From Drechmeria coniospora (Eukaryota > Ascomycota > Sordariomycetes > Hypocreales > Ophiocordycipitaceae), in NCBI RefSeq assembly GCF_001625195.1, contig NC_054389.1:6506520-6570519 (forward strand): a stretch of DNA of 64,000 nucleotides, written 5' to 3'. The notes under the pieces are model-generated. The model had not been told where the DNA came from and searched no databases. It saw only the letters and a list, made by a program, of their open reading frames with translations. Of the stretch, positions 23,289 through 35,595 are shown one piece after another (within the stretch, counting starts at the first letter, position 1; each line of letters starts with the position of its first letter). The translations under genes and the position numbers were made by a program.

Positions 23289-26200
23289 GGCTGCGGTTCG
23301 GCGGCCGAGGAGGCGATGGAGCATGCAGAGGAGACGGACGAGGTGTCTGTCAGTCGACGAGTCCGGGGGGAATCCGGGGTATCTGGGGTATCGGGAGGAT
23401 TCTGGAGGCGGACGGGTTGGCGGTTTGGAGGCTGGCACCGCCGAGGAGGGGGGGGTGAGGTGAGAGGGCGGACGGATGACGATACAAATACCGTACGGGC
23501 TATCCGTACCGAGTACCTGCGCGCATGACGGCGACTTTCACATGGGGTCGACGCAGCCGTGCCTCTGGCAGGATGGCGAGCTTCGGCGTTGGCTCCAGGT
23601 CCGAGGCTAGGCAGGGTTCGCCGTCGAGTTGGGTCGTACGGAGTTGCCATGCCCAAATCCTGCGAGACGAGGTACCTGCTTCGTTGCACTGTACGGAGCA
23701 CACGTAAGTACAGTACTTACGGAGTAGGTACGGAGTACTCCGCACTTGTGCTCGGTACCTGCAAAGTACTACATGTATAAATAGGTACTTGCGCAGCGCC
23801 CAAATTCACCAGTGCTTGTTTGTATTGCACAGCCCCGGACTGCACCTGCAAGTACTTATTAATAATAAGTAAGTACAACATCAACAATAAATGGCAGTAA
23901 TACTCTGCACGTGGTTGTACAACTACTAGTATTTACGTTATGCAGGCACACAAAGGAAGGCCTTTATACAGTACAAGTGCATGTACAGCAAGTACTCCGT
24001 ACATTCTTACAAGTACTCAAGTACCTGCCAACGGTCAAGTCCCTGCCAACGGTGCAAGTACGGTGTATTACTACTGTACTGGAGGTGTACGCAGTATTAG
24101 TTGGCCGTGTACGGAGTACACCTAGCAATACTGCACGCATAGGAACGACTACTAGGTATTAGGTGTGTGCTCTCTTGTAGGTACCAGCATCTGCAGTGCC
24201 GTCTGTATACGAAGAGTGCAAGTACGGAGTAAGTACGGAGTATTACATGTAAATTACTACATGTACGACCTTGCTGGTCTCTCGAGGAGATGTACTTAAG
24301 TACATACACATGTACGGAGTAAGTACTCCGTGCTCGCCTCGGACATGTACACCTAATACTTGCACAGCAAGTACTCCGTACACATCCAAGAACGCGTTGT
24401 ACTTGCATGTAAGTACTCGTCGAACAAGTCCTGCAGCTTTGCCCCTCATGAATTTACCCCGCCGACAACCGGCCGCCATTTTAGTACGCCATTGTGTCCC
24501 TCATGTGACTTTTACATTATTACTAAGTGCACAAGGACAAGTAGCTCGAGGAGTGGCTCCATGCCGAGCGAATAATATGCCGACGAGACCACAGCGTGCC
24601 ACACCGTACAGTAGTTGCGTCAACTGGTGCCATTGCTGTGCTGTAAGTAGTCTGATCAGGCACTTGGGCCTACTTGTACTTACGTACATGTCGTACAGTG
24701 CATGCTCATGTGCTTTACAAGTACGGAATACGGAGTATTACCGTTTCTATTATTCTGTCCGTAAGTACTGTAGATTTACACACGTACAGTACAGCAGTAC
24801 GTGCACATGCATATTCATACGAGTGAACCAACCTTGTGTGCACGTGCAGGACAATACTGTACTTACAGTACATGTACTCCGTACTCGTAGGCATATTACG
24901 TACTTCAAGTATTAATAATCCGGGAATCCGGGTTAAGCACGTCCTGATTCGGTTGCACTTCTGTTCGTAGCATTATGCAAGCCTCGCGCGAGGAATAAGC
25001 GTGGTATTACGGAGTACTTGTGTAGGTGTACACGCACAACCATCCAGTCCATGTATGCGGCAACGGCCGAGTCCGAGCCTTGCTCGTGGTAGGTTCGAGC
25101 CGCGCGTGCCACCAACCGTAACGGGACAAAGCTTCGGTCAGAGTCGGCGATTTGCTGGGTGCGTCGCATGCGAATTGTGCGACGGAAGGATGCGACGCTG
25201 CTCGGTGCTCACTGCTGGCCGACGCTGCTGACGGGGGACGGAGAACTCGCGGCTAGACCAGAATCAAGCGAGCAGCCGGCAGCGCCCGGGGCTGGGGCAT
25301 GGGAACGACCGACTTGGCCCCACGTCGGAGCGCGGTATAATCAGGTGTGCTGGTAGCACGTGAGCGCCTTCACCATACAAGACGGAGTATTTGCAGAGCA
25401 CGGAGCATTATCATGAAAGTACTTAAGTACAAGTAAGCACACCTACCTTGTACATTTGTACGCAAGTACATTTGCAACCGTACTTATATGAGCCGTACAG
25501 TACACTGGCAGTGCAAGTAATTACTGTACATGTATGTGCGCAAGTGTGCAGTACAGTAAGTGTACAATTTAGCGCACACGTATTATTTATTGATACTTAC
25601 ACCTACTGGTAGTTGTACATGTATGGTACGCTTGTACAGAGTTCATGATGGAGTATTAATTAATTGAGTGTACTGTACGGAGTATCCGTACTACTGTTAT
25701 GTACGGAGTACTTGTGCAAGCAAGGTATGCGTCGCTATGCAAGCTTCGTGTTGATTAATACACGAGCTCCTCCGTACGGATGAAACTGTATCCGTATTAG
25801 TCTCCCACCAATTGCACTGCTAGCAGCCCAAAGGGTCCCCGCCGTCGTGGCTGACGGGATCAACGAGGGCCTGCGCCGCCGAACAAAGGTGTCTTGCGCA
25901 TGCAAAATACTACTCTACTCTACTAGGTACTTACTTATAGTACAGTACGTGCGCTGTACTGTACTCCACACCACACCTACTTGCTGTACTGTACTGTACT
26001 TACAGCTGGTCTGCGCACTAAGGCACAAGTACAGTACACTTGCTGCAAGTAATAGGTGTATTTCATGCACTGACTGTAGCACGATTCCATGGCGGCAAAC
26101 ATGTCTCAGCCGGACGGGACTTGTGCATGCCGTCTCTACTGCAGGTGTACGGAGCGCATGCACCCCGTATGGAGCACACTGTGCCATCATGCAGCCAATC

Positions 26201-29010
26201 TCGCCCGCCTCAAGTCCGTCCGCATGTACTTACGCGCAGCAAGTGCAGTACTCGAGTGCACTTTGTGTTGCACAGTAGTTGTACTGTACACACTCTCACC
26301 CACCACTGCACCGTAGCCGCCGTCGCATGCTGGTGCGCCTCTCCTTTCTCAGCAAAGACGCGGGAAATCCGTGCCGCATGACTCGTTTCCCGCAATCCCC
26401 GGCGGGCTCGACTGCACATTTCGTCATGATGAACTGTTCCAACGGGAACTCGTACGAGACTGCCTCGGAACATGGTGGGCTTGCGCTCGGCCAAGGCTCA
26501 TCGTCCGTTCAACCGCTCAAGCGAGGAGAGAGCAGGGCAGCAGAGCGACGGCTTCTGATTTTTGGGATTCGCTCCGCCGAGAGGCTGCAGACCGGGACAA
26601 AGGAGGGATGGATGTCGGAGGGACGGAGAGAAGGAGAGACAAAGGGGACCGGGGGACGAGAGTGAAGGCTGGCCACGACGGCTTGGCCACGCGAGCCCGC
26701 CCTGTCGGGCCGACGGGGTCCAGCGGATGGCGCAAGGACGAATTATCGACTAATACGTGCTCGGAGTACTCCGTACATGTACATGAATGGCCGTAAACGT
26801 ACAGTACACGCTTGGGTGCGGTGGTATTATCTGGTGTACCGGTACTTGCCTCGATGCCACTGCGCCGCCAGTGTCCGCTGTTACTCGTTGGGTCGCGCAG
26901 CCAAAGTCGCATCGCCGCTGAGCTTTCGGGCAACCACTTTCGCCTTCCGGCTGCATCCCAGTGGGAAGCCGTGCGGAGTAAGCATCGGCGGCTATAAGTC
27001 CATACATGCTATACAAGTGCTTGCTTACTTACATACGGACATGCGATACATTTAGTTGTACTTATTACTGTTCATCCGTGTACAAGTACGGAGTGCCACC
27101 TGTGGTTCAGCGCGTACCTGGAGGTACCTGCTCGTACGTACTCCGCACTCCGTACCTGGATTAGTACAGGTACGCATCATGAGCACCAGGAAGCGCGTCT
27201 CCATAGCGCGGCATCGTGTGTTTGACCCCACGAAATGGCCACCCCGGAAAGGCGCCACGTCGAACCTGTGCCGTCTCCGTCTCCGCATACGAGCGCACTA
27301 CTGTGCATGTACGTGGTCGTCGTGTACTTACTCTTACCGTATGGTGTGTACTTGATACAAGTGCAAGTACTGGACTGAATGGCACTCATCTACAGTACAG
27401 TACAAGCACACCAACTGTATTGTACGGAGTACATGTCCCCCGTACGTTCTTGTAGGTAGTACGGAGTACAATAAGTACTGGGTATGCCGAAATGCCACTG
27501 CGGACGAGTGCTCCGTACAATAGGCACAGTACGGAGTACTTACGTACGCCGTGGTGCGTTCGAAGCTGGGACGAAACACTAGCAGAGCGGATTTCCGAGG
27601 TCGAAAAGTTGGCAAGTGGGGAACGACCGGCGTCGGATTTTGGACATTGGTAGCGAGAGCAAGGGCATTGATGAGGACTTGCAAGTACTCCGTACAAGTA
27701 GGCGTATTATGGAGTAATTATGGAGTAGTTGTTGGCAGGTTCCCCGGGAGTATTACATGTGCAGAACTTATGGACGTCCCTAAATGTTTGTACCTGCTCG
27801 TTCATGATACGAAAGTGTACGGAATATTATTATTATTCCTCGTACACCTACTCCGTACAAGTAAGTGTAGGTACATACAAGTACTGTAATACATGCATAT
27901 TTCAAGTACATCTGCGTACAAGTACTTGCCTTTACAGGTACTTTCAGTGGGAATACGTAACTACTTGGTACGAGAGTGTGCCAGTACGGAGTACAGTACT
28001 TACACCTGCATGGAAGCAACGAGAACGTGTACAAGTGCACTTGTACAAACAAGTACTTGTAGCCCACATGTATATTGCATGCAAGTTCACGGAGTACGTG
28101 TACACCCAAGTACATTTCAGTACAGTAATACGTGCTAGTACATGCCGAGTACCAGCCTGCACAATCTGCTTGCCATTTTCGGATGTCATCCCGCAATCCT
28201 ATCCTTTGTGCCGGCACCACGTCTCCGCACACCCGCCGAGGCGACGATGGCAAAGGGTCCCCTCTCTGGTACAGTACGGAGTAATACTCGACGGAGAATC
28301 AAAGGGTGCGAGTGCGAGGCGGCCACCGGACGTGATGCGAAACGAAGGCGACGAAAAAGGACAAAAAACACGCAGGCGGTGTGGTCCGGCTCTATGTGGG
28401 AAATGGCGGAAGGCGATACCCGTCGGCTCATGCCTTGACCTTCCAGAATGCAATGTCGGTCTATTTTGCTTGGGAAAAAAACACCACCCGGCCAACGCTG
28501 GCCGTCATCCATCGTCGCCCATCTCACGCACCCTGCCCCTCCTCAGCTCCTCTCGGCCAGTGTCACCCCACCGCTGATCTCGGCACGTCCTTTGTCGACG
28601 GCGGCGACTAGTACGGTCATACCGACGATTACTGCCTCCCGACCAATACATGTACACCCGAGCCCTCTCCGGGTGCGAGTGTACATGGGCGCGGCGGTAC
28701 GAGGAAACGATCCCATGCCGGCCGTCACTAGCCTGCCCCTCCTCACCCAGCCTTTGCTCGACCGGCTTCGAGGCCCCTCGTCCGAGTTTTTGGCGGTAGC
28801 CTGCCTCCTCGCACACTTATAGCCGGCCCGTCCCCGGCGTCGACGGCCTCGAGCGTCGACGTCCCTCCCGAACCCTGCCCGAGGTCTGGCCTTTGCACCG
28901 TCCTCCCTTCCCATCGTCCCCCCCCTCTCGTCCCCGGAATACTTGCTTGCTCGACGGGCATCCACCGAGCGGCCGGAACGGACCTGTCGAATCGTGCTTC
29001 GGCGGTCCCC
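23289..29010. repeat. 5.7-kb gene-free gap dominated by GTACGGAGTAC-type repeats
   Basis: Between glycerol kinase and the aquaglyceroporin I find no convincing gene. From about 23690 to 28160 the sequence is saturated with GTAC-centred words: GTACGGAGTAC, AGTACTCCGTAC, AAGTACTT and TACAGTACTG, for example near 23690-23750, 24220-24375, 26760-26790, 27060-27170 and 27420-27545. The island 25040-25350 is GC-rich and free of the motif. The last 500 bases before 29011 are pyrimidine-rich (CCTCGTCC, CCTCCCTTCC) and look like promoter and 5' UTR of the aquaglyceroporin. Confidence 0.7.
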
Positions 29011-30144
29011 ATGGCTGTCCTTTCGCCTCCCCAGGATTTCACATCCGAATCGTCCGTCGACAAGGCCGTGCCCGTCTACCAGCGCGAGATGGGCGAGTCC
29101 GTGACGCTCAGCGAGCCGGCCAGCGGCAGCCTCGCTCCCGCCGACGAGGCGCGGTGGCCCAAGATTCGCTCCCTCTGGCAGGACGCCTTTTCCGAGTTCC
29201 TCGGCACCATGGTCCTCATCCTCTTCGGCGACGGCGTCGTCGCCCAGGTGGTCCTCAGCAAGGGCACCAAGGGTGACTACCAGAGCATCTCCTGGGGCTG
29301 GGGGTGAGAAGGCTCCCCTCCCTCCCGTCGGCCGGACCGCACCGGACCTCGGTCGCTAACGTCGGCAGCATCGGCGTCATGTTCGGCGTCTACGTCTCGG
29401 GCAAGTCGGGCGGTCACATCAACCCGGCCGTGACGTTGACCAACTGCGTCTTCCGCGGCCATCCCTGGCGCAAGTTCCCCGTCTACATGGCGGCCCAGAT
29501 CCTCGGCGCCATGGCCGGGGCCGCCATCGTCTACGGCAACTACCGGTCGGCCATCGACCAGTTCGAGGGCGGCGCCGGCCTGCGGACCGTCACGGGGCCC
29601 AACGCCACCGCCGGCGTCTTCTGCACCTACCCGGCCGCCTTCATGACGCGCACCGGCATGTTCTTCTCCGAGTTCCTCGCGAGCGCCATCCTCCAGTTCG
29701 TCATCTTCGCCCTCGCCGACTCGGGCAACATCGGCGCCGGGCCCCTCATGCCGCTGTGCCTCATGTTCCTCATCTTCGGCATCGGCGCCTGCTTCGGCTG
29801 GGAGACGGGATACGCCATCAACCTCGCCCGCGACTTTGGCCCTCGTCTGGTGACGTACATGATCGGCTACGGCGGCGAGGTCTGGTCCGCCGGCGGCCAT
29901 TACTTTTGGGTACGTGCGCCGTCGCCTGGTGCGGTGCCCAGCCGGGGAGCTGACGCGTCGCCCGCAGATTCCCATGGTCGTTCCCTTCTTCGGCACCCTC
30001 ACGGGCGCCGCCCTGTACGACCTGCTCGTCTACGACGGGGAGAGCCCCATCAACAAAGCCTACCTCGGCTTCGACCGTTTCTTGAAGCCCAGGCGAAGCG
30101 TGTGGTCGAACACGTACGGCAAGGACGCCGACGCGAGGGTGTAG
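29011..30144 (+). CDS. Aquaglyceroporin (MIP family glycerol channel)
   Basis: Exons 29011-29303, 29369-29909 and 29968-30144 give 336 aa. It is a major-intrinsic-protein channel expected to pass glycerol, and perhaps other small polyols or water, across the plasma membrane. A cytosolic N-terminus of about 55 residues precedes the first membrane helix (AFSEFLGTMVLILFGDGVVAQVV). The first pore motif is GGHINPAVT (NPA at 116-118). The second is GYAINLARDFGPR, so the proline of the second NPA is replaced by leucine (NLA, 249-251). The aspartate and arginine after it (RDFGPR) mark a glycerol-type channel rather than a strict water channel. Further helices are YMAAQILGAMAGAAIVYG, EFLASAILQFVIFALAD and MPLCLMFLIFGIGACFG. 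It is nearer to short fungal glycerol facilitators than to the long-tailed Fps1. Its neighbours encode the next two steps of glycerol use. Confidence 0.95.
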
Positions 30145-33100
30145 CCGAACGCGCACCGAGGAACGCGCGATACGACGGCCGGAGGTGGATGCACCGAGTG
30201 ACGATGTTGGATGCGAGAAACGGAAGGAGGAAGCAGGACGCCGGTCTGCATCTTGGGGCGTTTTGGTCGGATGCACACGGCGTGTACCCTCAGCGAGCGA
30301 TGATTGTGCAATTTGCTGCCCCCCCACCCCCCACGGCGATACGCTATAGAGTCGAATCTAGGCAAGGTCGAGCGAGCCCCTTGGTCGCGTAGTCGGACCC
30401 TATCCACTGCGTCTGTTGGGTGATGGCGCATTCACGTGCTGCGCCGAGGGGAGTCCGTATTGAGGCCATGCTCCTCCTCCCGGCACTTGGCTCGCGAACG
30501 CTTGAGCCTGTTCGGGATGCGGTCAGAGGAGACATCCCAGGGCGTGGAGAGGCGGACCTCGGCTCAGGCTTCGAGCGGACGTGGCCAATGCGACCGGCGC
30601 GCGTTGTCACCGGCGCGACAAAGTTCCAAGGACAGCTCATCGAGGCATTCGGACCCTCGCATCACATGTCACGGCACGAGACGAAAAGCATTGTACGGTA
30701 GGTTGGCTCCTCCATCCGCATCGGTTGAACTGACCGTTGTGGGGGAGAGCGGGGGCGACGGCTCACCTGCGGCCCCTGATCCTTACAGTACATTCGATGT
30801 GCCTGTACGGAGTACATACTGTACAGTATAAGTACATGTAATTAAGTAATTACAGTAAGTGTGTAACATACTTGCGGAGGATAACTCCGTACTTGCAAGT
30901 AAGTTAGTACTTGCCGGGACTTGGCGTGTGCCGAGTACAGCTACACCTACCCTGCAGCATTGTACGCTTACATGTACACTTATTTGTATGCATATTTTGG
31001 TCCTTCAAGGGAGACATTGATGGGTACAAACTGGCCCGGTGTTGCTTCTGCCATCGAGAGCCGCGCGAAACGCAGCGTTGTGATGGCGGTGTGAGAGTGC
31101 TCGAACGGAATGGGAGACGGACGCACGTCGTTGACAAAGGCAACAGCATTGTCCAACATTGACAGTGTCACCGCCGACTCCACCGTAATTTGTTGCCGCA
31201 ACGCAAATCAGCTGGAGCACATTGGCGGCGATGGAGTGAATCGTTTTCCATCACGGATGAAGGCCCGTCGTCTCACCTTTCCCGCCGCACCGGTGCCTGA
31301 ATCCGCCTCGTAGCGCGCGGCGGAAGGCAGCCGACCGGGGCGGCGCCGGTGGCGTGAGCGGCGCATCGCCGGACTCGTAGCGCGCGTCACCTGTACCTGC
31401 GACGGAAAGTTGGCAGTGGAGGCGGGGACATGGCTGTATCAGCTTGTGGTGCCGGTACATGTACACGTAAGTATATCAAGTAGGCGCAAGAGCGGCGGGT
31501 AGGCGTACAAGTACTTACTGTAGGTGTACAGTAATGGAGTACAGCAAATGTTACTTGTAAGTAATATTACTCGGTAAGCCAGTAAGTACTTGTAATACTT
31601 ACATACTTAAGTACTATAGGCTACAGCAAGTGGGAGCAAAGCACTGTACTCCGTACTGGTAAGTACTTACTATTGTACTGTAGTGTACGGATTAGAAGCA
31701 GGTGCACATGTACGGAGTACATGTAAGTACAGTAGTTGCACAGTACAGTAGTTGCACAGTACTTGTAGGTGAACCGTGTACGGAGTACTCTACTCCGCAC
31801 AGCAGGTAATTGTCAGTAGGTAGGTCAGGGCAGGTACACATACAACTATGCTTGTGCGCCGTACACCAAGTAGGTATGCAGCGAGTAATAGATACTGTAA
31901 GCAAGTATTACGGAGTACTGTAGATGGACAGCAAGTAAGAACTCCATCCATGTACTCCGCACAGTAAGCAGGTGTACTTACAGCAAGTACTTGTGTGCTG
32001 TAAGTGCTGTAGGTGTGCGGAGTACAGTACAACAAGCGTGCCTATTATTACTCGTACCTAGCATACTTACACATACTTACAGTACCTAGTACCTACTAGG
32101 TAAGTACTTACAGTCCATCTACTTAAGTACATCTACAGTGTAACTACCTAGGACATGGACACATACTGTACACTGTCTCGGTATCCGTACTCCGTACAGT
32201 GCTTGGTACGGTACAGCCTGCAGGACCGCATATAGTACGTACACGTACTGTCGTGCACTACGGGGGGAGCATGCACGTGGGCGGCAGCGATAGCGCAGCG
32301 TTAGCATGTGCATCCAAACAAACATGTTCGTGCTCGAATCATAAATAGATGGAGGGCGTAAGAGTACAGTTCGCTTGCTAGGCGACCAAGTTCGCAGTGC
32401 CAGCAGCATTCGCTCGGTCCAGCGACCCGAAACCGAGCGAAAGTCGGGGGAAACTGTGCTGTATGAAGTACATAATACCTCATCGCAATGTAAGTAAGCA
32501 CGTACTTGAGTACTTTCTGGTACCTACAGTACAATACATGCACACCTCCGCTCCGCGGTACGATGGCGATTGTGTTGGCTTGGCGTTCGGGGTCGCTCGG
32601 CCGAGGGAGGGTGGCGCACCCCCACCGGCTCGGTGGGCTGACCCCGACGTGCATGGTGCCCCTGCGGTCAGGTACGCGGAGCGCCTCCGGCCTGGCGCCG
32701 AAGCAAACGTCTGCCACGTCGGCTGACAAGGCGACCAACGTCATGTGTTGCGCGCGCAAGCTTTGAAACAAGTCTGTGCGGCGACCTTGAGCAAGAACGA
32801 CCGTCGACGCGGCAGTCATGGCGAAGGGGCGTGTCCATCACGAAGCAGGAGCTCGTACGGTGCCTGCACGCTGCAGCCGACTGAATGCGGACAATGTGCG
32901 CCAAGTTACCTCACGGAAAGTCGAATGGGCGATGAAAAGGCAGGCGCTAGCTGGCCAGACACGTGGGTGACCCGGTGGCGCATTTTTCCAGCGCGGGCAT
33001 TGGGTCGAGCGCGCCTGGTTGCGGCCATTGTCGCGGGTGGTCCCACTGTGGCCGCTCCGATTTCCGAGCACCCCTGCTCCATCGTCGACGACTTCGGCAT

Positions 33101-33446
33101 TGTCCTCGTCGAAGGAAGCAGGTACGGCAAAGGTGACCGACCCCTGCCTGCCCTGTCGGTCTCGGTCCTGCCTTCTCCTAGCCGGCCGATGTCCAAGGTG
33201 CCTTTCTTTTGCTTTATTTTCACTCCCTTTGCTCCTTTTTGCTCCTCTCGCTCCTCTCCTTCCACTCCCACGTCGAGCATCGCCGACCGACCGACCGCAC
33301 GCCGTCGTCGCCGTTCTATTGATCGATCCGTCTCCTTCCTTCCTCCCGACCGCGTACGCCGCATCCGCTTCGCGTCGACGCGCACGACCAAGGCACCTTC
33401 ATCGGCAGGCTCCGCACCCACGCTGCCACCCCCTGCGGTTCACGCC
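30145..33446. repeat. 3.3-kb gene-free gap with GTACGGAGTAC-type repeats, then GUT2 leader
   Basis: No convincing gene. The parts 30780-31000 and 31440-32270 are dense in GTACGGAGTAC, AAGTACTTAC and TACAGTAC words. The last 350 bases are C/T-rich and represent the promoter and 5' UTR of GUT2. The GUT2 frame is open far upstream of the annotated ATG, but translated sequence there (Ser/Phe/Pro-rich, CFIFTPFAPFCSS) does not look like part of the enzyme. Confidence 0.65.
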
Positions 33447-35595
33447 ATGTCGGCGCGCTTCTCCAAGGCCTGGCGTCCCCTCGCCGCGGCGACGGTCGTC
33501 GTCGTCGCCGCCGGAGCCGTCGCCTACGGCCGCACCGGCAAGCGGCACGCCCACGACAGGGCCCTCGTCGACGTCAAGCGTGACGCGAACACGGGCCGCA
33601 TCGTGCCGCCGACGTTTCCCCGCGTCCGGAGCCGTGCCGAGCAGCTGGCGGAGCTGCGACGCCGTCAGGGCCGGGGGAAGGCCGCCGACGAGGAATACGA
33701 CCTGCTCATCATCGGCGGCGGGGCGACGGGCGCCGGCATCGCCCTCGACGCCGTCACCCGCGGCCTCAGCGTCGCCCTCGTCGAGCGGGACGACTTTTCG
33801 GCCGGCACGAGCTCCAAGAGCACCAAGCTCGTCCACGGCGGCGTCCGCTACCTCGAAAAGGCCGTCTGGAACCTCGACTACTCGCAGCTCGAGCTCGTCG
33901 TCGAGGCCCTGCGCGAGCGCCGGGGCTTCCTCGACATCGCCCCCCACCTGTCGAGCTCGCTGCCCATCCTCCTGCCGCTGCAGCGCTGGTGGCAGGCCCC
34001 CTACCTCTGGCTCGGCTGCAAGACGTACGACCTGCTCGCCGGCTCCGAGGGCCTCGAGAGCTCGTACCTCATGAGCCGGGCCAAGGCGCTCGAGTCCTTC
34101 CCGCTGCTGCGGCGCGACAACCTCGTCGGCGCCCTCGTCTACTACGACGGCCAGCACAACGACTCGCGCATGAACGTCTCGCTCGCCCTCACCGCCTCCC
34201 TCTACGGCGCCACGGTGCTGAACCACGTCGAGGTGACGGCTCTCGACAAGGACGACCGAGGCAGGATATGCGGCGCCACGGTGCGTGACCGCATGGCCGA
34301 CGCCGGCTCCGGAGCCGCCGCCTTCTCGGTCCGCGCCAAGGGCGTCATCAATGCCACCGGGCCCTTCACCGACGCCGTCGAGCGCATGGACGACCCGTCG
34401 CGCAAGCCCATCGTCGCCCCGGCCTCGGGCGCCCACGTCATGCTCCCCGGCGCCATCTGCCCCCAGGGCATGGGCATCCTCGACGCCGCCACCTCGGACG
34501 GCCGCGTCTTGTTCCTGCTGCCCTGGCAGGGCATGACGGTGGCCGGCACGACGGACAACGCCTGCGCCGTAGAGGCCGAGCCCGTGGCGCGCGACGACGA
34601 CGTCGACTTCATCCTCAAGGAGGTCAGCAAGCTGCTCGAGCCCAAGATGGTCCTCGGCCGCGACGACGTCTCCGCCACCTGGTCCGGTACGATGCGAGAT
34701 TCTTCGCTCCCCCCGCTTGCCTCGTGACCCGCGCGCGCCCGACTGACTGGCTGGCTGGCTGACGCCCGCCGCAGGAATCCGTCCGCTCGTCCGGGACCCC
34801 AAGGCCGGCAACACCGAGTCCCTCGTCCGCAGCCACCTCGTCACCGTCTCCGCCTCGGGCCTGCTCACCTGCGCCGGCGGCAAGTGGACCACGTACCGCC
34901 AGATGGCCGAGGACGCCGTCGACGAAGCCGTCCGGACCTTTGGCCTCGGACCGGCCGCCGTCCCCATGCCCGACATCAGCGGCGCGGCCCTCGACGGCTT
35001 CACCACGACGGGCGCCTGCCGCACGCGGACGACGCCCGTCGTCGGCTCGCACGGCTACTCGACGAGCCTGCCGTCGCAGCTGATGGAGGTCTACGCCGTC
35101 GACGGCGACGTCGCCCACCACCTGGCCACCAACTACGGCGACCGCGCCTGGGCCGTCCTCGGCAACGCGCCGTCGGCCACGGCGCGCATTGCCCCTTCGT
35201 TCCCCTTCATCGAGGCCGAGATCCGCCACGGCGTCCGCTGCGAGGCAGCCTGCACCGCCGCCGACGTCATCTCGCGCCGCACGCGCCTGGCCTTCCTCGA
35301 CGTCGAGGCCGCCCTCGCCGCCCTCCCGCGCGTCGTCGACATCCTGGCCGAGGAGCTCGGGTGGGGCGACGCGCGCCGGCAGCAGGAGTGGACCAGCACC
35401 GTTCGCTTCCTGCGCAGCATGGGCCTCGAGGAGGAGAGGCTCCCCGTCACGCGCGCCGAGGTCCTGCGCGGCCAAGGCCTTGCCCTGACGAGGAAGAAGC
35501 CGACAAGGCGCGTCCGCGACGCCGCGCCGTTGACGGCGACCGAGGACGGCGTCAAGACCGACGGCCTGACGGGAGCGCTGGCTTCTGGCGCATGA
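33447..35595 (+). CDS. GUT2: FAD-dependent glycerol-3-phosphate dehydrogenase, mitochondrial
   Basis: Exons 33447-34686 and 34775-35595 give 686 aa. The enzyme oxidises sn-glycerol 3-phosphate to dihydroxyacetone phosphate at the outer face of the inner mitochondrial membrane and passes electrons to ubiquinone. A basic start and hydrophobic segment (AWRPLAAATVVVVAAGAVAYG) fit the usual mitochondrial anchor. The FAD site is YDLLIIGGGATGAGIALDAVTRG (GGGATGAG at 90-97). Other family blocks follow: RDDFSAGTSSKSTKLVHGGVRYLEKAVWNLDYSQ, GALVYYDGQHNDSRMNVSLALTASLYGATVLNH, NATGPFTDAVERMDD, LLPWQGMTVAGTTDN and, across the splice, ATWSGIRPLVRDP then SGLLTCAGGKWTTYRQMAEDAVDEA. The C-terminal domain is complete. 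The single intron contains a short CTGG repeat. It completes a glycerol set with the two upstream genes. Confidence 0.97.

Noticed and set aside
23690..28160. CRISPR array or tandem satellite
   Set aside because: The repeated words are irregularly spaced, variable and in both orientations, with no unit length; a CRISPR array would not be expected in a fungus.
33399..35024. 541-codon open frame opposite GUT2
   Set aside because: Antisense shadow caused by high third-position GC in GUT2; it also runs through the GUT2 intron without splice logic.
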